A DNA stretch of 64,000 bases from positions 42,906,287-42,970,286 of the forward strand of contig CM037590.1 in the NCBI GenBank assembly GCA_021018995.1, written 5' to 3'. Source of the DNA: Chloranthus sessilifolius (Eukaryota; Streptophyta; Magnoliopsida; Chloranthales; Chloranthaceae). The stretch's first letter is position 1. Each line of letters begins with the position of its first letter. Below the pieces are notes generated by a model. It worked only from the letters and a program-made list of their open reading frames with translations. It had not been told where the DNA came from and made no database searches. This document shows positions 1 to 10,117 of the stretch, piece by piece. A program made the position numbers and the translations under genes.

Positions 1-24
1 GACAGGTTGAATTGGTGTCAGTTG
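1..24 (-). CDS. KNL1: Tentative start of KNL1 exon 10
   Basis: On the minus strand a pyrimidine-rich tract (about 85-120) is followed by an AG ending at base 25. From there the frame needed after exon 9 reads QLTPIQPV to the window edge. The bases just upstream also read WKVQ in the same frame, which resembles the start of this exon in plant KNL1 as I remember it, but no AG precedes that stretch. The boundary is therefore uncertain. Confidence 0.3.
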
Positions 25-3000
25 CTGAACTTTCCATGTAAACGGTATGTTTATTCCAGATAAATTTGAAAAATTATTCCAAAAAAGAAATGACAAGAAT
101 TGAGGAAAGAAAGCTATGCTCATCAGGGACAGTTTAGTCATTTCATCTGATATGGTGAAATGATTATAACATCCTTTATGTACATGGCAGTTTTCATGGA
201 CGGAGTCAGTGACAAACACCTCTACGATGTATTTCCAACCAGCAACCAACACTCCATATTTTCTCTTGTAACATTACATCGTACAAATATTACAATAAAC
301 ATCAAAGAGGACCTGCAATTCTTGGCAAATAAGCCTGCAACAGTTTTTCTTCCTCAGATAGTCCTCAACTAACAATATGGTCTCATCGGGGCTTGGGTCA
401 CCTTTTATCTTACAAGACGCGTGGAAGGATTTGATTAAGTTCTTCACTTTTTTATCTAACACCACAACCTCTTGCCTCGTTGTGTTCATTCTATTACACT
501 CATCCTGGAAAAAAGCAATTAACAATGATAACCATTTTGCACATTAAAAAAAAAAAAAAGGTGACAAATTGCCTTGCTTCTTAAAGGAATCAAGAAATTA
601 TAAAAATTAAGCTTAGACAGTTTAGACATTTGTGTAGACCAAGATTGGGGAGGAATACAATATAGATGAATGATCATGTGAGGACTGACATTATTTTATC
701 AAATGACTGGGAGAAGAAACTGCCATCAATTGTATCATCAAATCACAGTAAATCCATCATAAGGTCGGCATCTTATATCCAGACAAGGACAAAGCCATAT
801 TAGTATTTCAATTTTCAAGCACAATTATTTTTATTTTTATCCTTTTTAATAATTAATTTCCAATTCAATTTATTTTTAATAATTAATTTATTTCCAAGCA
901 CAATTATTTTTCTTTTTTCCTTTTTAATAATTAATTTCCAATTCAATTTATCTGCACCAATGAAAAATCATTGATTTTTTTTTCAAATCAGGTGAGTTGA
1001 TGCACTCAAATACTAGTCAAACTGAGTTTCCAGACATTGTTATAGACATATCTAGTCTCTTATGCTGATATGGGGTTTCCCAAAAATTGATCATAACAAT
1101 AAATCAAGAAACATGCGCTTAACATCCCTAAAAGTTATTATGAGTGAACTACACTTGAACACTTGACATTCTAGAAACGTATTACCTGTGGAAAGTAACA
1201 GCATGAAGTCCATAAGCTTTTTGTTATTACATTTTTGTCAGAACCGATTCTTTTTAGACATTGATCATTGTCTGGAAACTGCTATACAATGCCCTAAACC
1301 TGCCATTTTGATCCCAAAACAAGGTCACTCAGTGCACACATTTTGCATGTTCAAGCGCCCCAAAACTTGAGGTTAAGCAAATTGCCGACTACACTTGATA
1401 GTGAATGATCAGCTTAAAACTGGTTGAGAGAGGTTAATTGCCCACTAGGAACACTAGACCCAAATTCAGCTCTTTCACTCTCCGAAAGAGCTAACAGCAC
1501 TTACAACCAAACACAATCCCATACTAAAGTGCTCTGAGCTAGAGCAAAGAGCTGCTCTTTGCCTCCAAAGAACAATCCCAAACACAGCCTAAGGTTTTTA
1601 GCAAGCAATTGAGTGCCCTTATAATGTTACTGCCCCTTAACTAAGTTAGCGAGCAAGCTAACAATTCCTTACAGAAAATTATCCCTGGTTAGTCTTATTA
1701 GCAGGAAAAAATGCTTAATTCCTTTTTAGTCGGTGATGCTTCACTAATAGCGTGCGATAGTAATTGCTTCCGAGCACCAAAGTAAGAAACTTCGGATCTT
1801 TCGCAGTTTGATCAATCTTTCCAAACTTCTTCTTGTTGTCTTGCTCCCTTGCTTAAGTCCTATAAATTAAGGGCATTGGGAAGGGACCCCTTCCTCCCTT
1901 GCATGATCATAGTATTTGCACTCTTTTCTTCTATCTTTACATGCATGCATATCCCTCTGTCTCTTTTAGTGGCCACAAAACCTTTTCTAAGCCTGGGAAT
2001 CCATGGGGGTATGTGGTGTTCACATAAATGGGCTCCTTGTGCACGCATACAGTAACTTATTCCCCCTCAATTTACTTTATTTAGTTAATCAATTGCATTT
2101 ATTTTTATTTATCATGATACATGTTTGAGGAAGATATTGTTGTAACTTGTAATTTTGTAGGACACTAGGATGTACCGAAGGTGGCAAACACAATACAGTT
2201 GTAAGATACTGACTGACCGGTGGGAACCCTATCAATCTCATAGGCAAAAGAAGTTTAACTAATGTTAAATGGATCTACAACTATAGTGCAGAATCTGTAG
2301 ATGGATGGTCACGAACGAACACAACAGTATCACCCTGAGGCAATATTACCTTATTTTCATTATATATCACGTCCTTAATACGTTGCAGCGGATCATCCCT
2401 CGCATTCGGTGTCCGAAATTGTAGTCCAACAAAGGTTACATGGCCTTCCTGTAGCAAAGTCATGATCTAAAGGAGACTGCTTAATATTTATCTCATGGTG
2501 AACCAAAATTAATCATGCACATTTCTAACACTATCACCCCAGAGTCTGGAAAATAATGAGAAACCAAATCTAAAATTACGGACCAAATGTTCGCAGTGAG
2601 GAAATTCATTTTCATGCTTTTCCAACTTCTTGAACACAACCTTATTTACCACATGCCCATTCCCACGCTTGTTTTTCTTGACCCAACACAACATTGTTGA
2701 TACATAACTAAATGCATCATAATGTTCCTCAGCCTTTTGAACAAATAACCAAAATTTCAAGCTCATAGATATATCATAAAAAAACTATGATGATATTTAG
2801 TTTGTTAGTTGTAATAAATAAATAAAACAAAATACAATTGAAAATTTTTAAATTTAATAATTCGTCATTGTAAGAAAATTGTGATAGACATAGAACATTA
2901 TGAACTATTTGTTTGTCAATGGTGTCAAAAAGAAATCATTCCGAAAATAGCGGGACAGAATCCACAATGAGACAAATGAGAAAAAAGCATAATAAAAGGA

Positions 3001-6000
3001 AGAAATGTTTCATGGGAGAAATGAAGAATTGGAATATGCCCATAGAATAGGAAGCTTCACGCACCTGATTTTTAATGTTCAAATTAACCAAAAGGGATGG
3101 AAGGTTTTTCTCATTATATTGAGCATCTTTTGTACCAGGTATAGAAAGATGCTGCAAATAATTAAATTTTAATCTGTGACATTCCTCAATTCCTGATTGT
3201 GTGGCTTGAACTTTTTTCTGCAAACAAAAAGAGTACAGTCAGATGAAAAACTATAAATACCTTTCAACATGGAATGCACAAAGAAGAAGAAAATTACATG
3301 TAATTTTTCCTGCTTCACACGCATTAGCTGCAACTTTGCCTGTTCACACACAAGCCTATATTGCAACCATCTTGCTTCTGCTACCCTGCATCAACACTTA
3401 AACGGTAAATGTCAACAATATTCATATAAAACGAGCCCCATTTTTCCCAATTTCATGTTTACAAGACAGCTTATAAGAGCAATTGCAAACAATTCCCATC
3501 CATGTAAGGGTTGAAATATCACCTTTGGTGTTGTACTTTACCTAGTTGATCGTGTATTTTCTGGGAACAGCAGTCAAATGGTTCAGTATTAGCCAGGAAA
3601 ATGGACTATGAAATTAAATGCTCGCTCAAGTAGCTTACTGATCTAAGAAAAATTTAAATCTGATAATTTTATAACAGAATTTATCACAAAAAATGTGATA
3701 ATTTAACAGACCTGGGACTGGATCTCATAGCGAAGCCTCTCATATTTTTTTGCCCTTTGCAGCTGATTCAGCATATCTTCCAGAATGTCAATCTCCACAT
3801 ATAAACCAAATAAATATTAAACAATGTTTAACTATTTAAATAAAAAATAAAAAGGTACCCTAAAGAACCAACAAAATATACCCTGCAGCTCCTACCCGAC
3901 CCATTTTTTGAACCGGGCCGGGCACATAAACTTGACCCATCCCATTGGGTCATGCATGAAGCATTTGATCCGGCCTTCAGGTCGGGTCAGGTCGGATTGA
4001 CTCAAAGGTCGGGTTGCGTCCATTCAGGCAAAAATCAGACCTGTTGGCCAAGGCAGGGTGTACCATCAGGTTGGGTCAGGTTTTCGGGTTAGGAGTCGGT
4101 CGAGTTGGGTCGGGCATATACCCTTGACCTGTTGGATCGGGTTGGAGTGCACCATTGGGAAAGATCAGGCCGGGAATATGACCTTGACCCATCAGGCAGC
4201 CAAAATTTTGGCTCGACCGAACCCATTGACAGGCCTATAGGGAATTCAATAGCTGGAACGACATAGTTAGCAAATTTTAACATAGCCAAGCATATTCTCA
4301 TAACCCAAATTCATGATTAGCAAGTACGTAGATTCATGTTGTTACTACAGAAATATTATAAAGATGTTGCTCAGCTAAAGTGGAACAAAGAAAGAGAGCA
4401 TACCTCCCGTAAATTAAGCTTATTAGTTAACTCTATCAAAAATTCTTTGTTAGCCCCAAAAGCTTTTGATTGAACCTGAAAGGTAGACATACAAGTCAAA
4501 ATCAAATGAAGCACTAGCATAGCCACTTGTTTTGAGCGTAAAACAATCCACACAATAGAAAAGAGATTGTACAACAGAGGTACTATTAATAAGAAGCCAG
4601 TCATAACATACGTACATCAGTCCAATGCTTTGGTGATGCTTCACCTCCAATCTTGTCTGCTTCATTGTTGCTTACGACATTATGCTTAGAAGGAACTCTG
4701 GAAAAACTAGTTTCCATTTCGAATGCAACTTTCGGATGCTTCAGGTTCCTATCTATTTCATTCATATGAAAATTATCCATGAGAGGAATTTCTTTTCTTT
4801 TCCTTCTAGAACTGCCAACATCTTTTATGAAAGATGATCTCAAAGGACTCTGGCCATTGTCACCATGATCAGCTCTTCTATTCCCTCCAATGAGACTCTG
4901 AATATTCAAGGAAGGCTGCTCCACATTCTTTTGTGATCCAAACAATTGGGAGTATGAGATTTCTTTTAATGCCAATTTACTACTTACATCACGGTGGATC
5001 ACCCCACTATCTTCATTGGGTTTCGAGAGTTGAAAACTCTTTGGCGTTTCTAACCCATAACTACGCATTTCGATTGTACTAGCATTCTCTTTGTTCCTTC
5101 CCACAATATTGCACAAATCCCCATCAATTATACCACACTCCATATTCTTTTGCAATCCAGATAATTGGGAGGATGAGTTTGCCTTTGATGTCAATTTACT
5201 ATTGACATCATTGTCGATCGCCCCACTATCTTCATTAGGTTCTGATAGTCTATAACTCTTGGGCGTTTCTAACCCATAACTGCACATTTCTATTGCACTA
5301 GCATCCTCTTTGTTCTTTTGAAAGATATTGCACAAATCCCCCTCAATTATAGCATGCTCCATATTCTTTTCCAATCCAAATAATTGGGAGGATGAGGTTG
5401 CTTCGGATGCCAATTTACTATTTATATCACTGTGGATCATCCCACCATCTTCATTGGGCTTCGACAGTCGAAAACTCTTGGGTGTTTCTAACCCATAACT
5501 GTGCATATCAATTGTACTAGCATTCTCTTTGTTCTTTTGAACGATATTACACAAATCCCCATCAATTATAGCACAAGCGGAGGCATCCACATCTTTTGGA
5601 GTAAAAAAATCATTTTTTTCAACCAAAGCAGCTTCAAATAGAGGAGTTTCATAAAGATGCCCTGGTAATGATAGTTTGGAATTGTCAACTCCAACTTTTT
5701 GCATTTCAGGGGTCTTAAATTTTGAGATGCTTTTCTTAATAGATAATATACTCTCAGTAAGGGTTATGCCTTCCTTGTCTATAGGGGGAAGAGGTTGTTC
5801 TCTTGCAAGAGGACTCTTGTGTTTTCTTGCAACAGAACTAGACCATTCAGTTGCAGCTGAAACATCTTTATCACAAAATAAATGTGGTCGTTTAGCATGC
5901 AACAAGGACACAGACCCCGGTAATGGAGATTCACAGTGTTGATCAGTATTCTGACCAAAACTGGGAGTAACACTTCCTCCCTTTGGAGATTCTGACAATA

Positions 6001-9000
6001 TTTGTGGACTATTTGACGGCATCAACATAGAAATTTTTCCAACCATCTGATCTCTAACATGAATAAGATGCTCCTCGTCACGTCGTTGAATCAAAACCAT
6101 CTGAAGCTTCCTGTTCAGAGGAGATAGAGTGCTATCACTAGTGTTATCAAACTTTTTTGTGTATTGACTCACTTCAGTTGCATCTTTGCTGGACTCCATT
6201 TCTGTGCCAGAAAATATTCCCTGAAAGTGAAGTGGTTAAACATATTAGATTAACAACAATAACCATTTCCACAACTTTAAATTCTACATGAGGAACTACT
6301 GAAAATCTCGAACAATTTCTAGCGATCTTCTATTTCACAATTTTCAAATTTGTTTATGCTAGTTGATGGTAAGCAAGTAAATCTATGTAATATTAACAAA
6401 AAAAAAATGATGAAATGCATCACAACAAAAAACAATCTGTAACAGTGGTATAGACTTCCGCGAGAGAAGTCCTGGGAACACAAAACACAGGATCCAGATA
6501 AATTCAGACCTCAGATCAACATGCAGAAACATGTAAAGGAGTAGGACAGCAGCATTATAATGTCAGACGTCATCTGATATGGAGGCCAACATCAAGACAA
6601 ACTAATTACTGGGAAATTTGTTTCCTTAGAAAAATATATGTTTCTTGTTTCCGTTTCTTGCATATTACTAATTACCATTATAAATGTTGTCAAATGAGAT
6701 GTTTCTTGCATTTGTTCCTCATGTCGTCTCCCACATCCATCTCTCAGTCTGGAAACTATGTCAGAAACACTATGAGCAAAGATAAGTACAATAAACAACC
6801 ACCTATCCACCTAAAGGCACCATAGATTACTATGAAATGTTGGTTATTGAAATGAATTAACATATCATGAGACCCTGAAAAATGTTCTGCCTGAAATTTT
6901 CAACATTGAACACGTGCCATCCAAAAAATCCAGGTATGTAGCATATAACTAACAGCGTAATCTGCTACACCAGGGGTAGGATGAGTTTCGAGTTTGAATA
7001 TTAGTGGTCCTTTTAAATATTATATATATTGCAGCAGAGTTGGTTAGACATGTGCTTATGTAAGCATAGGTTAGAGATTCAAGTCCCCTCCCCAGCCTTT
7101 TTTCTGAGCGTGTATTAGGGAAAAAAAATAAGGCTAAGTATCCGGTTCGTCTGCTAGCATCAACCTGGACAAAACCAAACCCTGACCAGTTCACGTCAAA
7201 CCGGTTTGCAATTTGGTACCACTTAGAGCAAATCGTGAAACCCTGGTCCACGCCATCCACTTTTCACCTTTTCAAAAAATGGTTGGACTTTGGAGACATG
7301 GACCAGTCATCATTCTCAAGTGAAGGAAGGTGGTTTCCCTCACTCGAGAGAGGAAACAACTACCCATATATAAAATATACTAAAAACATCTCGCAATGCC
7401 ATGCAAAAGCAAGCCTAGGCAGCAAGACAAAGCCTAATCTTCTTCTTTGCTTTTTGTGATTGATAACATTCCTCCTAATGAAACAGATTCCAGTCAGGAA
7501 AACATTTCAACAAAATTACACAAATCACAATAAGCAACATGTGATGAACTTCTTACCTGGGGAGATTCATTTGGAGATTTCAATGAATTTGAAAACTTGC
7601 TTTTATCGAAGTTGGAGAATAGTTCCACGTCCTTGCTGCCTTCGAACAGCAATGCATTCAATGAAGGTGAAAGCTTTCCATACTCATACTTTTGTGATTT
7701 TTCTAGTACCAAACTCATGTCATCTGAGTCATGTCCGCTTCCTGAGCTTCCAGCTGAAACAGCTAATTGAGGAATGGGTTTCTTCATGCTTATTAACTTC
7801 ATGGAAGTGGCATCAGTCGTCATAGAAACATCAACAGGCATCTCACTAGCCAACTTCATGGAACTCTCAGTGTTGGTTGGCATAGAGACATCAACAGGTG
7901 TCTTACTATCTGAGTTGCCAAAGCTTTCATCAGATTGCATTAAACTGCGAAAATGCAATGAAAAAGCCGTTGAATCCAGTGTTATGTCATTATGATCATC
8001 AGATGCCCCAGAATCTGATAACCTTCTCGACCGTATAAAATCCGTTGAAACAGGCCCAAAAAAATGGTCTTCTGCATGAACACATATGAAAACTTAAAAT
8101 ATGCCAAAAGACTGGTGATCTGCTTAGCTTAACAAGTAAACTATCTTGCAATTAATAAAAGAGCTACAATGTCAGAAATTTGTTCAATATTTTCAGAATC
8201 GGGCATTAGGAATTAGCTCCTAGAGGACTTTTAGCGAAAGTTTCAATGATCTCATGAGTCATAGAACACGTGACTAAATGCGGAGGGGAAAACAAAATAA
8301 CTTCCATGAATTATTTATAAGATATCTCTAAAATTTGATTGTTGGCTATTCACGTTAGCTAATTACCAAGTCAAATCTCTGCACTTTCTTTTGGATTGCT
8401 GATCTTAAACTTCCAGCTTGTCTTACACATACACTAACTGGAAGCAGAATTAAGAGCAGCTCTGAGTAGTATCAAAGTTTGCTGTCATCCTGGCCAGACA
8501 AACTTCAAAATAGAAGGAAGCATTAAAAGTGTGTCCGCATGGTTATGAGACAAGAATGGGGCGCCGTGGCAAATATGGTCCTACTTTGACCAGATTAAAA
8601 ACTGCTATATGGAAAACGAGGGTCTGTCTAACATGTTCTAAAAGATGTCAGAGAGTTGACTGACTGTTTAGCCAAACAGGGGGCAAATAGGCATGAGGAT
8701 GCTGGTCGTGCTGAATTAACTTTACCGTAACCGCATCTACTGCTTCTTCGTGTTATGGCTGCTCAAGAACCTTGTTGAGCCTTAGTTTTGTACCTTTACT
8801 TTCTAGTACTATATATACTGAGCAACTAATATATAAAAAAAAAAAAGGCTTGTCAAATGACTTTGAAACAAATTCCAATATCAATCCAACAGTTTTCTTT
8901 TAAACCATGTGCAGGATTTGGCTAAGCAAGACCTTATACTTCAGTCATTTTGAAATAATTATTTGAACTTCACCATTCCCTTACCAAAAATTTAAAACAA

Positions 9001-10117
9001 AAAATCAAAGAACGTTTGATCATCATGTATTCAGTTCACTGAAACAGAAATTCTCAAGAGTGTGCTCATATACAACGGAAAAAATTAAACTCTCCTTCAT
9101 TATGAATTACTGGAGATGAAAATGGTCACCTGGAACTATTACGGGCATGAGAATGTGTTTGCTCCAGATATGTCCATTGTCCAGAATGTCCATTGTAAAT
9201 AAAAAGAGATGGCTGTCCCTCTAACTGCACCATCTGACTCGATGTTTAAAAACTCTGAGTTGCATCAGCCAAATTTCCAAGTCAACTAGAATTGCTATAC
9301 CAAGTATCTGAAAGGCTCAGTTTAATTCAAAGTTACCAGTTTGCTTGGCCTTACCAAATTGCAAACCATTTGGTCAGTTTCGGCTAATTTAGTCCTTTGG
9401 TTTTAAACTTAAAGTATTAAAATTGGATTAAGGAGACTTGAACCCAGGTCACTTGTTTTCTCAAACAATAACTTAAATAACAAGCTATAAAGTACTCGCA
9501 TTAAAAGAATAGCATGATAACATCATCAATAATATTCAATATTTTAATTCAAAACGCTGGAATTCGAACTGAGTGAACCGCAAACTGCCAGGTGGACTGC
9601 TTAAATTAACCAAATATGTGCACCAAGTATCTTTTAGAATCGTCTTATAATGGTCCCGACTCCCAAATTCAAACTCCGGTTTTTTTTAGAAATATGAAAT
9701 AAGAAATGACATAATTTAAAATCAAACCAAAGTTAGTCAGCGAGACTCGCCTTCGTTTGAAGTCAAGGACCCCATGGCGCTTCCAGGGGAAGAAGATTCC
9801 ATGTCGCGTACAAACACCACACGATGTTCTTCATCATCTTCTTCGTCGGCATCGAAATCCCTGCGTTTCAGAAATTCCTCCTTCGAATCATCACTATCGC
9901 CGCCGAAATCTCCACTGATTTGCCCTAATTCTGCATTTTCAGCGGTGGGTTTCCAATCGGGAGGCGTTTCAAAATCCTCGTCCCTGTCAAACACGTGTAC
10001 GGAGGTGATCTCAGCAGCGAAGCTCACGCGCCGTTTCTGCTTTCTCTGGATGGCAATCGTTCCCTCTTCTTGCTCGGTCGTGTTGCAGAGATCTTCGGCT
10101 TCTTTTGAATCCATCAC
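1..10117 (-). CDS. KNL1: KNL1 (Spc105/Spc7) kinetochore scaffold, 3' end missing
   Basis: Outer-kinetochore scaffold that links the microtubule-binding KMN network to spindle-checkpoint proteins and PP1. Exons, in order on the minus strand: 9751-10117, 7557-8071, 4616-6220, 4404-4475, 3712-3792, 3542-3560, 3298-3380, 3065-3217 and 313-504. Together they give 3087 nt, or 1029 codons, with consistent phase throughout. Seen: an N-terminal RRVSFA PP1-docking motif (residues about 29-34) followed by ITSVHVF; MELT-like segments in exon 2; a 535-residue exon with three 73-residue repeats; then alpha-helical coiled-coil exons. The N-terminal architecture and the helical part ending in KIKGDPSPDET match plant KNL1 proteins as I know them. 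The C-terminal RWD domain must lie beyond base 1. The first of two adjacent ATGs (10117) is taken as the start. No frameshift or stop was seen. The family call is firm; exact splice sites are predictions. Confidence 0.85.
313..504 (-). CDS. KNL1: KNL1 exon 9, end of coiled coil
   Basis: This exon has 64 codons in phase 0, from acceptor CAG|GATGAG to donor CAG|GTCCTC. It reads DECNRMNTTRQEVVVLDKK, then KNLIKSFHASCKIKGDPSPD and a segment with paired cysteines (NCCRLICQELQ). This lysine/leucine-rich helix followed by KIKG-P is the most recognisable C-terminal block of plant KNL1, directly before the RWD domain. It is joined in frame to exon 8 across a 2.56-kb intron. Confidence 0.8.
505..3064 (-). 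other. KNL1 intron 8
   Basis: A 2.56-kb intron, AT-rich. It holds an AT-rich direct duplication at about 828-950 (a TTTTTAATAATTAATTT motif used three times), a MITE-like tract at about 1455-1600 rich in AGAGCT/AGCTCT, and two minus-strand ORFs at 2281-2766 (listed separately). Nothing else recognised. Confidence 0.6.
2281..2766 (-). other. Two unassigned protein-like ORFs inside a KNL1 intron
   Basis: Two ORFs of 85 and 60 codons (2509-2766 and 2281-2463) lie in the same reading frame, separated by 45 bp with stops. The first contains KAEEHYDAFSYVSTMLCWVK and PHCEHLVRNFRFGFS; the second contains KDVIYNENKVILPQGDTVVF and ends in RDHPSTDSAL. The amino-acid composition looks like real protein rather than translated intron. 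I do not recognise the family. They may be a decayed remnant of one inserted gene; the second ORF is preceded by an acceptor-like CCTTTAG. They do not fit the KNL1 sequence. Confidence 0.3.
3065..3217 (-). CDS. KNL1: KNL1 exon 8, coiled-coil region
   Basis: This exon has 51 codons in phase 0 (residues about 915-965), from acceptor TTTGCAG|AAAAAAG to donor CAG|GTGCGT. It reads KKVQATQSGIEECHRLKFNY, then a more polar linker ending NLNIKNQ. It continues the helix of exon 7. The downstream intron starts GTGCGTGAAG. Confidence 0.75.
3298..3792 (-). CDS. KNL1: KNL1 exons 5-7, coiled coil with a 19-nt microexon
   Basis: Exon 5 (3712-3792, 27 codons) reads IDILEDMLNQLQRAKKYERL and on to IQSQ. Exon 6 (3542-3560) is only 19 nt and reads KIHDQL plus one base. 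Exon 7 (3298-3380) must start after a TAG acceptor so that the split codon becomes Ala and the frame reads AEARWLQYRLVCEQAKLQLM. Using the nearby CAG acceptor instead gives a stop within about ten codons. Heptad-like spacing of L, I, A, E and K supports a coiled coil. Adding the microexon is the only combination I found that keeps the frame open. Confidence 0.65.
3882..4236. repeat. GC-rich, motif-iterated GGTCGGG/GGGCC repeat
   Basis: About 350 bp in KNL1 intron 4 made of degenerate iterations of GGTCGGGT, GGGCCGGGC and TTGACCC. It ends in CATTGACAGGCC. A related tract at 48405-48830 ends CGTTGACAGGGC, and a short GGGCCGGGCTTGGGCC occurs near 10370. The base composition stands out sharply from the AT-rich intron. 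Probably a non-autonomous transposon; class not determined. Confidence 0.55.
4404..4475 (-). CDS. KNL1: KNL1 exon 4
   Basis: This exon has 24 codons in phase 0 (residues about 830-853), from acceptor TTTCAG|GTTCAATC to donor GAG|GTATG. It reads VQSKAFGANKEFLIELTNKL and on to NLRE. This opens the helical region after the long disordered exon. Confidence 0.7.
4616..6220 (-). CDS. KNL1: KNL1 exon 3, long disordered repeat exon
   Basis: This exon has 535 codons in phase 0 (residues about 295-829), from acceptor CTTTCAG|GGAATA to donor GAT|GTACGT. It is rich in S, P, K, N and E, with many SP/TP sites (for example LSPL, SESPKGG, FKTPEM, ETPLFEA), typical of the unstructured, phosphorylated middle of KNL1. 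Three tandem 73-residue repeats occupy residues about 510-728. A basic patch SSRRKRKE follows. Large open exons of this kind are usual in this gene. Confidence 0.85.
4919..5575 (-). repeat. KNL1: Three tandem 219-bp (73-residue) coding repeats in KNL1
   Basis: IIDGDLCNIV, IIEGDLCNIF and IIDGDLCNIV start at exactly 73-residue intervals. Each unit also carries NKENAS/NKEDAS, SYGLETPKS, LS-PNED and SQL-G-QKN. The units are clearly homologous but have diverged, so the triplication is not very recent. KNL1 proteins in other lineages carry arrays (MELT repeats) that dock checkpoint proteins. Whether this array does so is inference. Confidence 0.85.
6221..7556 (-). other. KNL1 intron 2
   Basis: A 1.3-kb AT-rich intron. 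It holds a SINE-like tract at about 7028-7120 (listed separately). No other coding or repeat signal that I can name. Confidence 0.55.
7028..7120 (+). mobile_element. tRNA-derived SINE-like remnant
   Basis: GAGTTGGTTAGACATG resembles an A box of a tRNA-type promoter, and GAGATTCAAGTCCCC about 45 bp later resembles a B box. No cloverleaf can be folded with confidence, so this is a SINE remnant rather than a tRNA gene. Confidence 0.4.
7557..8071 (-). CDS. KNL1: KNL1 exon 2 with MELT-like segments
   Basis: Residues about 123-294. The exon opens EDHFFGPVSTDFIRS, then RLSDSGASDDHNDITLDST and FSLHFRSL. It later reads SGSGHDSDDMSLVLEKS followed by YGKLSPSLNALLFEG. These blocks match conserved plant KNL1 N-terminal motifs; NDITLDST and DDMSLV are degenerate MELT-like sites. 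Between them a roughly 20-residue unit, PVDVSM-T---SMKL, occurs twice in tandem. The donor is CAG|GTAAGA, in phase 0. Confidence 0.85.
8072..9750 (-). other. KNL1 intron 1
   Basis: A 1.68-kb intron. Besides the LINE 3' end at 8423-8847, it contains two tracts with B-box-like GGGTTCAAGTCTCC-type sequences in reverse orientation (about 9400-9460 and 9545-9690), probably SINE-derived. On the minus strand it begins with GCGAGT rather than GT. Confidence 0.55.
8423..8847 (+). mobile_element. 5'-truncated L1-type LINE 3' end (RNase H region)
   Basis: Plus-strand translation gives the tail of a plant L1 RNase H-like domain: EAELRAALSSIKVCC, then DCLAKQGANRHEDAGRAEL, with in-frame stops. It ends in an A-rich tail at about 8835-8846. 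GCTTGTC occurs on both sides (8416-8422 and 8848-8854) as a possible short target-site duplication. Confidence 0.6.
9751..10117 (-). CDS. KNL1: KNL1 exon 1 with PP1-docking motif
   Basis: 122 codons plus one base. It begins MMDSKEAEDL. The KRRVSFA block at residues 28-34 is the RVxF-type docking site for protein phosphatase 1 found in KNL1 proteins, followed by ITSVHVFDRDEDFETPP and an acidic stretch (DADEEDDEEH). The exon must end at AAG|GCGAGT: only this donor joins in frame to exon 2 (split codon Glu). The normal-looking GT a few bases on breaks the frame. Confidence 0.85.

Noticed and set aside
4058..4301. ORFs on both strands in the GGTCGGG repeat
   Set aside because: They arise from a GC-rich iterated repeat in a KNL1 intron.
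7028..7120. tRNA genes at B-box-like sites (also near 9440, 25430, 32610 and 34700)
   Set aside because: No cloverleaf with acceptor stem and anticodon arm can be formed; better explained as SINE remnants or chance.
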